From the NCBI GenBank assembly GCA_015680685.1, contig MNCI01027120.1, forward strand, positions 100,064 through 164,063: 64,000 nt of DNA. Reading direction: 5' to 3'. This document shows, in pieces, positions 56,121-64,000 of this stretch. The DNA is from Gnetum montanum (lineage: Eukaryota > Streptophyta > Gnetopsida > Gnetales > Gnetaceae). Within the stretch, counting starts at the first letter, position 1; each line of letters opens with the position of its first letter. The notes under the pieces were generated by a model. It searched no databases. It was not told the origin of the DNA and worked only from the letters and a program-made list of their open reading frames with translations. Both the position numbers and the translations under genes were made by a program.

Positions 56121-56325
56121 ACATAGAACTAGTGTTTATAATCATGTTACTTAAGCATGTAAAGACATCATAATCATCATCATAATAGAAAGGCTAAAGC
56201 ATCATAACAGATAAAGTGCAATCATAACAAACTAACTTGCCCCTAATAATCCACCAAGATCATACACATAATATATAAATCATAATCATACTACCATATC
56301 CAATGTTCCTAGAAGGGATGTAATA
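56121..56325 (-). repeat. 3' LTR of G, inner part
   Basis: Continuation of 37327-39891 after E. It ends GGGATGTAATA; the following CTCTCCCCTTCTTGAG (56326-56341) is the complement of a polypurine tract. Confidence 0.8.
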
Positions 56326-56341
56326 CTCTCCCCTTCTTGAG

Positions 56342-56760
56342 AATCCTCCTCTTGGAAGATGTTAGCATGAGCTACAAATAGCTCAATCTTCACATCCTAG
56401 GTAGCTTCTAAAGCTCCTTGTCTACTCCACAAAACCTTGACCATAGACATAATTTTATTGTGTAGCTGTCACATCATGAGATCAATAATTTCTACCAACT
56501 ACTCTACATATCTGACATTAGATTGTGGATGTATTTATAAATGATCAATCACGTGATGTTCATTAGGCACATACTGTCATAGCATAGATACATGGAAAAT
56601 ATCATGTACATGTGCAAATTGAAGAGGTAATTCTATTTGATAGTTCACTCTCCCAATCCTTTGTAACACCTCAAAAGAACCAATGTACCTAGGAGCCAAT
56701 TTTCTCTTTCAGCCAAATCATGTAAGATCCTTCAAGGGAGAAACATAAAGAAACATGTGA
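56342..56760 (-). pseudogene. pol: Integrase C-terminus (GPY/F module) and chromodomain-like end of G
   Basis: Minus-strand reading gives KRKLAPRYIGSFEVLQRIGR, VHDIFHVSML and QYVPNEHHVIDH (56715-56530), the usual GPY/F region. It is followed by YVE, LVEIIDLMM and MVKVLWSRQGALEAT (about 56510-56380), which matches the core of the chromodomain that directs chromoviruses to marked chromatin. Three or more stops interrupt it. Confidence 0.8.
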
Positions 56761-57560
56761 TTCCCAACTACAAACCCTAGTGGTCTTCAATGCTAATTGG
56801 CATATGTTGCATGCTTATCCTATGTATCTCTTAATCTACCTCAAATCTCTTGAACTTAATCTATGTTCTACCTCACCAAATCTGTGCTTACCTAGTGGTA
56901 ATCTTCTATGGTATCCCAACATAAATACATTCTACATAGCCTACCATATAAAATCTCATATGGTGCTACCTGCAAACTCTCCTAATAACTATTATTATAT
57001 GTAAATTCAGAATGTGGTGGCATTCAATCCCAGCCATCTCTATACTTCAAAGAATAAGTTCTCAACATTTTCTTGAGAAATTTATTTGCTTGCTTAGTCT
57101 ATCCATCTATTTGTGAAATATATGCTGAACTCATGTTTAACCTATATCCATTTGCTTGTGAAATGTCTATAAAAAATATGACATGAATCAAACATCTCTA
57201 TCACTAACACTTCACTATGGCACATTATGCAACCACACTATCTCTATAAGAAAAAGATATGAAATCTCTACTACATTCATTGATGCTTGTGTGACAAGGA
57301 AATGAGTAGACTTTTTCAATAAGTTAACAAGTACTAATATAACATCACAACCATTACAAGCCTGTGGAAAACCAACAATGAAATCCATACCAATGACATT
57401 CCATTTCCACTAGGAAATATCATAAGAATGAAAATATCCCCTAGGCCTTTGATGATCTATTTTCACTTCTTAGTAAATCAAACATTGAGAGACATACTCC
57501 CCTACATTCCTCTTCACACTAGGCCATCAATACATCCACCATAAATCCTGGTACATCTTA
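56761..57560 (-). pseudogene. pol: Integrase core of G
   Basis: WKWNVIGMDFIVGFPQACNG (about 57410-57350) carries the first catalytic aspartate; NLLKKSTHFLVTQ follows. Downstream parts (SPNFYLQ-like and the final-glutamate region near 57090-57000) are heavily mutated. No intact frame. Confidence 0.78.
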
Positions 57561-58990
57561 TTACTTCCTAAATGCATATGGTATCTACTCATGTGGACCT
57601 CATCCATCAACTAAAATCACAAAGCTTCTAAAACACATACTCAATCATGTAACACACCATGACTATCCATAAACAATGGTCCATCAAAGGTGATCTATTA
57701 TCTCAATTCTTAATATCATGAATCATGCTACTATTTCTTTTGAATCTACTCCTATAAGTCTAATTAAATAGTCAAGCTATTAAGCTTTCTTGTTACCTTG
57801 ATCAATGCATCAACTACTTTATTAGTCTTTCCAAGCCTATATCAAATACTAAAATCAAAATCACCAAGTAGCTCTACCCATCTACATTGTTGCAATTTTA
57901 ACTACAGCTGACTCATGAGATATTAGACACTCTTATGGTTAATCCAAATAGTAACTTGATCTCCATATAGATAATGCCACCAAATCTTTAATGCGAATTT
58001 CATGGCATCCAACTCTAAATCGTGCATGAGATATTTGGTTTCATGTAGCCTCAATTAATGATATGCATAAGCCACAACCTATCCATCTTGCATCAACACA
58101 TAACCAAATCCATCTCTCGAAGCATCAGTGCTAACATCATATGGGTGTCCTAGTGTAGGAGATTCTAGCATTGGAGTAGTTACCAATCTATGTTTCAACT
58201 CTACAAATGTATCCTAATAAGCTAAGATCTAAACAAATCTAATCTTCTTCCTCAATAGCTCAGTCAAAGGAGATGCTAGCTAAGAAAAATGTTCTACAAA
58301 TCTATGGTGATAACTTGCTAACCTCAAAAGACTCTACACCTCTATAATTGACTATGATATTGGCCAATCATGAACAATTATGATCTTTCCAAGATTCATA
58401 GAGATAATAGCTCCTAATATTGTATGCTCTAATAATTGAATCTCTCACTACTAAAATAAATACTTCGATGGTTAACTGTATAGTTGGTACTTACTCAAAG
58501 TTTGTAATACTATCTACAAGTGTTGTGCATGAAACTTTTCATCAAAATAATATGCCATGATATCATCTACAAAAATAATCAAAAACTAATCTAAAAATAA
58601 TAGCATTACACTATTCATGAGGTCTATGAAAACTATTGATGCATTTTTCAACCAAAATGGAAGAACCAAAAACTCATGATAATCATATTACATTCTAAGT
58701 TTTATCTTTGATGCATTTTTCTCATGAACCCACACCTAGTGATATCCAAATTTGAGATTAATCTTTAAGAACACATGAGTTTCCTAAAGTTGATCAAACA
58801 ATTCATCAATGCACAATAGAGGATATATTTTTTTCATAGTCACCTAGTTTAACTGCATGCAATCTCCACCATGTCTATTTTATACACTATGACGCAAAGC
58901 ATTCGTACCCCTTTCAAAGCATCCTATGGTACATCTGAGAGGAGATCAAATCTAGGTGCATAAATCCTAAACAAGTTTGTATCTCAATTG
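57561..58990 (-). pseudogene. pol: RT and RNase H of G
   Basis: The RT catalytic box is intact as FVDD (plus-strand complement at 58562-58573) in the context IIFVDDIMAYYFDEKFHAQH. Upstream are remnants of the palm (58600-58950). Downstream, toward 57900, connection and RNase H remnants are recognisable by order more than by sequence. Multiple stops. Confidence 0.75.
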
Positions 58991-59060
58991 GATCATCATT
59001 AAGTAACTATAATATTTTGAGCTTTTTCTGATAGTTGAAATTGGCATTGAACTATGACAA

Positions 59061-59345
59061 TCAATCCATCTCCAAAATTGCATCATATACTTTGAGATCC
59101 ATGACATAAAAATCATTAACCCACTGTAGACCTTTTAATCCTACTAGCACACCTATACACAATTGATCAACTCCAGTCTCAAGACTCCCAACAAAAGATA
59201 CTATTAACCTAGGAGAAAGAGAAGAACATGAAAGAGCTACATGATGTGCAACACTAGGATCTATAAAAGAATGGCTAGCACTTAGATAAAATAAAATCAA
59301 TACATCAATGTCCAAAATCATACCTTCCATCTTCATCATTATGTT
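59061..59345 (-). pseudogene. pol: Protease of G
   Basis: Open for 92 codons on the minus strand: LILFYLSASHSFIDPSVAHH corresponds to the chromovirus V-L-F-D-S-G-A-S-H-S-F-I block with the aspartate and glycine lost. The end, VYDAILEMD, matches V-I-L-G-M-D. Inactive. Confidence 0.8.
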
Positions 59346-59489
59346 TGGCTACATGTCCAACAACTAGTGCATTAAGGTGTACACCCATCCTTGGGTCCTC
59401 TAGTCCACTCCTCATAACTGCGCAATAGGTGTTCTATGTCTATCCTAAAATGGTGGTTCCTATCATAGGCCCCTACCTCCTCCACTACC

Positions 59490-60372
59490 ACCTACCTAAT
59501 TTACACACTCCCTAGCCTAATGTCCTAGCTACCCACATGTAAAATAATTTTGGTAATCCCTTCATAGATGGCCAAACTACCCACATTTATAACAAATAAT
59601 ATATCCATGAGTAGCTCCACTAGTAGGGTCATGAGCTTGTATTGGGCACTCACCTCCATGTCCAAGAGCTTGCATGGAGGAGCAAGGCCTACCTTTAGAT
59701 GTCAATCCTCTCTTCTACCCATGCTGCCTCTCTCTACGAGTTGCATCATCTTGATAGCTTTTCTCTAAATCCATAGCAACTACTCTAGTCTCATCATAGG
59801 TTGTCAATCTAAGGGGTAGGATTTGATCCTTCAAAAATGGTTTCAAACCTCTAACAAATCTATTTGCATGTGCTTGAGCATCTATATGCATTTGGGATGA
59901 ATAGTTGCTAAGCTTAGAGAAACAAGCATCATACTCTACCATAGATCAAATACCCTAATACAAATGGTAAAATCCCTTCTCATTAGCATGGACATATTGG
60001 ATAGACACATAATGACCGTTGAAAGATATCAAAAAATCATCCCATGTCACCTCATTTCTAGGCTATCCCTTGGCCTACGCCTTAGTTTTTCACCAACACC
60101 AAGCAATGGTAACTAACTAATATACTACTAGTCAAGTTTACTAAACTGATAAGTAGCCCATGAAATCAAAAACTCTTTTCAACTCCTTCAACCACTCTAT
60201 AGCTGCAATAGGATCCTTGGTACCATCAAATTTAGGAGGTCCTAACTTTTGAAATTATTCTACTAGTTCTTCTAACAAGTTGCCTATTTAAGTCCACTAA
60301 GCCTTCACTACCACTACCACTTTCTACTTCCCTAATAGTGGGAATGGGAGTACCATAGATATCATATAACAT
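59490..60372 (-). pseudogene. gag: Gag of G with knuckle-like boxes
   Basis: ATG proposed at 60372 (MLYDIYGTPIPTIREVESGS). The capsid part at 59942-59715 is open: MVEYDACFSKLSNYSSQMHI, AHANRFVRGLKPFLKDQILP, LRLTTYDETRVVAMDLEKSY, a clear match to chromovirus Gag. Toward 59600-59540 come CYKCG-FGHL and FTCG-LGH boxes separated by stops. The start codon is a guess. Confidence 0.82.
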
Positions 60373-60384
60373 TAAAGTTAACTA

Positions 60385-60396
60385 GCTCTAATACCA
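60385..60396 (-). promoter_or_regulatory. Primer-binding site of G (initiator tRNA-Met)
   Basis: The minus strand reads TGGTATTAGAGC, one C to T change from TGGTATCAGAGC, the complement of the plant initiator tRNA-Met 3' end used by many chromoviruses. Confidence 0.88.
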
Positions 60397-61790
60397 CTAT
60401 ATCACTTTTGGCTAGGATGAAGTGATTTCTAGGATTACTAGTAATAATGTAATAAAAGCATAATAAACTGGAAGCTAATGGTACATGAAAATACATTAAG
60501 AGTAAACCACTATATATATATATATATATATAATCCCTGCCAAACCAAAGACCAAGCATACCCTTCAATTTATGGAACTACATGTCTCTACATAAAATAA
60601 AATTTTTTACTAATCATAGGATAAAAAAACATAAACATTGTATACATAAGAGTATAGTGAAGATTATACAAATATGAACAATCCATAGTACTATGCAAGG
60701 AAATATACATCAACTAATCCTTGATGACATTCCTCTCCTTTTCTCTCTCAATTATCACTTATACTTATGCAATGTCCACTTGCAACTAAATAAAGGTGAT
60801 ATAAAACTTAGTGGGAATCCTTTATACTTCCCCTACTAGATGGTCAATAAGTGCTGCAACGGAGGAGAGGAATGGGATACAAGGCAACCTACATTAACTA
60901 TTAGTCTTGTGCATGCTCTAAGCAAAACATGTACATATGATATCACACATAGCATTGGCATAATCCTTACTATACTGAATAGATGTGTATCACATAGTTA
61001 TAGATATAATCACTGTTAAACATAATTAATCATACATCTATTATACCCCACCACATGCATCTCTGTTATCATGCTCATATAGTCATACCCACTCCATATC
61101 ATCAAGCAACATAAGGACCATAAAACCATAGACCAATCATAAGATATATCATCAATTCTATGACTCATAAATCAATACCATATATATAAATCAATACATG
61201 TTACAAGCACAACACATCCAAGAAAAAAAATATAACATGACCACATATATCCACACCTAATAATCACATTTATTTCATGAAAACAATGTCATAATATGAC
61301 TTAATAAAATTTCACGCACAAAGATACTTCTTGAACTACATATAATTTCATAAAAATGACCACTATTGTAACCTCTAAGATGACAAATGTCAAAAGAGAA
61401 ATTAAATTTCATGAATAGAAAGTATATCAAAAGATGATTCAAATGACACTAATTTCACCTTAATCAGACTCCTGGAAATGTAGTTTTATGTGTTTAAATT
61501 TTAATTAACAAATAATAATATTTAATTATATCTAGTGATAATTAAAACTTCTAGAAACTCCCATGTAAAACCAAGTGTATAAAATATAATATTCCAACCT
61601 TGCTAGTCTCATCAACATTACATCTAATATTTCACAAGTTTCATAATTTTATACATCACATATTTATTCATAAATAATGTGTAACCAAAATCGTAAAATT
61701 TCTAGAAATTTGCAATATAATACATCCAAACTCAATCTTTTAACTATCTACCTCACATGCCCATATTGCATGATCATATATACTAATGTA
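60397..61790 (-). repeat. 5' LTR of G, truncated
   Basis: Aligns with 37340-39130 of the other LTR from CTATATCACTTTTGG onward. The first 10 or so bases (TGTAACATCC) are missing next to the primer site, and alignment stops at about 61790, so at least 900 bp including the U3 promoter side is lost or displaced. It contains a (TA)n run at about 60512-60531. Confidence 0.82.
60512..60531. repeat. (TA)n microsatellite
   Basis: About ten TA units within the truncated G LTR; the other LTR has a shorter run at 37446-37457. Confidence 0.85.
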
Positions 61791-61822
61791 GCATGCTCTA
61801 GTAGCATATATATAGCTCTAGT

Positions 61823-61874
61823 AGCATGCCACATCATCTTACTATTATTAAAATTTCTACTGATGTGGCATGCT
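61823..61874. repeat. Perfect 14-bp inverted repeat with 24-nt loop
   Basis: AGCATGCCACATCA at 61823-61836 and its exact reverse complement at 61861-61874. CTCTAGTAG words flank both arms and recur at 61797-61825, just where homology to the G LTR ends. Confidence 0.75.
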
Positions 61875-64000
61875 CTAGTAGAAATGTTAAACAACTTCTA
61901 AACTTCTGACATACTTAAAATTTCTATTATTTGAAATCATTCTTAGAATCTTAGCTAAAATACACTAATCCTTTTTTAGCATCTCTATAGACAACTTACC
62001 TTTGAAAGTTTCATTCTTCATCTAGGGCTTTTTCTTATGTGCATCTGCATTCAGGAAAATATAACTTATGAGACAAACTTTGATGTACATTCAAAATATT
62101 TTCTTTCAAGCTTGTTAAGAATACTTCTTATTTGAACAACATAATTGATTCATCTTAAGCATACTTCATCAATTAACCAATCCTTTTATTGAGGAACTTA
62201 ATAAAAATTTCCAAAATTAGCTTGATACTTCTAGTATTTTCTATTCCATGGTAATAGCAATTATTGTGATAACACTTATGTATTTGAGCTTACACTAATT
62301 TGTTAGTTTAACATAACTAGTTTTAGGAACAAGATAACTTATTAGTTTGTAATAGAATATTTCATTCTCAATTAACATATGAATTAATTCTCTTACTATC
62401 ACAATTCTAACATCAATTATTATCACTTCTACTATCATTTTTCACTACCATCATTATAACTTTATTACTGTTGCTACCATCTCATTGACTACTCTCATCC
62501 CAAAATAATATCATATTACTCTTAGATTTTATTTACAAATCCTTGGAAATATAAATTACCTTGTTTTAATAATAAATTCTGAATTCCTATATATTTTACT
62601 TAAACATCCATTTTCTATATACTAGCATAGTGGTACCAAAGCAAAGGCAAAGTATCTTTTGATTTCAGATATTTTAAAAATAAATAAATATCAAGATGTA
62701 ATAAGTTATGATAGAAGTAAAAAAAATTTCATCTTAACTTTGGCATATGGAGAATCTACTTGAATTAAATGATTTTTTTATATCATTGAAGATGTAATTC
62801 AATAAATTGAAGATCCAAATACATTGAATAATAGAGAATTTGAGGCTTTATAAATGGTTTCTTAGGCTTTATAGAGGTTTTTCAAAAGTAGATGATTTTT
62901 GAAGCCTTTGTAAAGGGTTTTCTAAGGCTTTTCAAAGTAGTTATTGAGTACAGTTTTTGAATGAGGATTTTGTTTCTTCAATGAGGGTTAGTAGAGTGGG
63001 TTTCACTACTTGACTTCATTAAATATAAAAAAAAATTACTAAGTCTAAACTACATGAGATTCTTATTCAACTAAAAGTCTTATTTAAATGGTAAAAGGCT
63101 CTTGAAGATAGATAGGAAATATTTATTTACAATCAAGAAATGATCTCTAAATGGATGCAAAAACAAAGTGAAACATCATAGAAACAAAAGATTATAATAA
63201 AAGAAAATATAGTAGTGATGGATTAGCATAACAGTAACTTTAAAAATCTCATTCATACCACAAACATCGTACCTGCAAAGAAAGTGTGGATTGTTGAACT
63301 TAGAAGGGGTAGGATGAATAAGTTCTCCAAATTAAAACTTTTATAGAAAAAGTACACACTAATAACATGGTTCCCCAACTTGGGAAGTCCACACTTGGAG
63401 GGTAGATTGCAAGCACACATCTAGACTTTGTTTCTCCCAAATTTCATTTGAAGGATCAACACCTTGTACAATCTTCAAGCCTTGCTTTGGAGTGTTGTGC
63501 TGCAAACCAACCACTCAACCTCACAAGGTCTTGTTAGGCTTAGAATGTGGTTTCTAGCCTTCCATAACCTTTACAATCTTAAGCTCCACTCCAAAGTGTT
63601 ATGTCACAACATCAAACACACAATTCCATAGGATACTAACAAGCTCAAGTGAGATGCTTTCCCATAAGAAGCACATCAACCTTGCGGGGCAACAAGGGAG
63701 AAAAATTACAAGGAATAAATGCAACTTAGTTTGCTAATCCTAGCACTTTGAGGTACAATGTACTTTACAATGAACAAATGATGATACAATGAAGAGCAAT
63801 AGAGATTACAATGATTGAAAAAATGATTATACAATGATTGTACATAACCTTTCACTTTTTTCAATGCATATGATGTCTTCTTATAGTTGTCATGTTTCTA
63901 AATCCATCTTGGAACTCATGCAACAACTAGGCAATGGTCACTAACGATCATGGAAGATGTCTTCTTCATGCCTAAGACATCTTTCTACTTTTTCCTTCTA
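61875..64000. other. Unassigned AT-rich DNA
   Basis: About 2.1 kb without recognisable coding sequence, LTR ends or tRNA-like sites. A few words repeat near 62840-62940 (AGGCTTT(A/T)TA, GTTTT). The last 600 bp is less AT-rich and may be part of another repeat, but I could not tie it to any element in the window. Confidence 0.5.

Larger units (their letters stand above)
56326..60396 (-). mobile_element. Element G, interior: chromodomain-type Ty3/gypsy (Tekay/Del-like)
   Basis: Minus-strand coding relic between the two LTRs (37327-56325 outer copy with E inside, and 60397-61790). Order from right to left: initiator tRNA-Met primer site, gag, two knuckle-like boxes, protease, RT, RNase H, integrase, chromodomain-like end, polypurine tract. 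Domains follow one another in chromovirus order. Stops and frameshifts throughout. The insertion lies in the protease/gag border of relic H. Confidence 0.88.

Noticed and set aside
60362-60568. Minus-strand 68-codon frame with YIYIYIY run
   Set aside because: Translation of the (TA)n microsatellite and the G primer-site region.
1-64000. CRISPR arrays, bacterial operons, phage genes
   Set aside because: No regularly spaced repeats with unique spacers, no ribosome-binding sites or operon-like gene packing; all evidence is for plant nuclear repeats.

Overview
The window is nuclear DNA from a plant with a large, repeat-laden genome. Plant origin is supported by Ty3/gypsy lineages typical of plants (Athila-like, Tat-like, chromodomain-bearing Tekay/Del-like), by primer-binding sites matching plant tRNA-Asp, tRNA-Asn and initiator tRNA-Met, and by fragments resembling a plant LRR receptor protein and an aquaporin. 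A gymnosperm would fit this density of old nested elements, but the sequence alone does not prove it. There is no intact host gene, no rRNA or tRNA gene and no bacterial-type feature. Almost every base up to about 61.79 kb can be assigned to LTR retrotransposons inserted into one another.

Nesting, oldest first, names mine. H is a minus-strand Athila-like pol relic (6297-7050, 13447-13767, 34586-37326) that serves as the target. Into H went A (1-6296, minus, leaving the window on the left), B (7051-13441, plus, duplication ATTAC), K (13768-34585, minus, Tat-like, duplication RTGAG) and G (37327 to about 61790, minus, chromovirus). K received L (15316-18117, minus, duplication ATTGG) and C (18822-25096, plus, duplication RATGT). 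The left LTR of G received E (39892-56115, plus, duplication ATATC), and the 5' LTR of E received D (40357-47096, plus, duplication CTTGG). Nesting is therefore four deep: H, G, E, D.

Functional logic. E is the only full gag-protease-RT-RNase H-integrase member of the Athila-like group here, and it is dead: it has many stops, altered RT and integrase active sites and a truncated 3' LTR. A, B, C and D keep related LTRs, a tRNA-Asp primer site, gag, usually protease, and a long 3' region, but lack RT, RNase H and integrase. A and C share the same PR-to-pol-tail deletion junction, so they come from one ancestral gag-pro-only element that probably moved with enzymes supplied in trans by relatives of E. 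A, B, C and D also share a 60-nt GT-AG intron-like element at the same place in the 3' region, with the CTAAT-type branch site at the same offset. L is smaller still: related LTRs around an unrelated coiled-coil ORF. K has a Tat-type gag and protease and a tRNA-Asn primer site, but where pol should be it carries noncoding DNA, a 32-bp minisatellite and a chimera of LRR-protein and aquaporin-like fragments.

Layout: 1-6296 A; 6297-7050 H; 7051-13441 B; 13447-13767 H; 13768-34585 K (with L and C); 34586-37326 H; 37327-39891 left LTR of G; 39892-56115 E (with D); 56121-60396 end of the G LTR and G coding region; 60397-61790 truncated second G LTR; 61791-64000 unassigned AT-rich DNA. An assembly gap (Ns) lies at 3414-4390 inside the gag of A.
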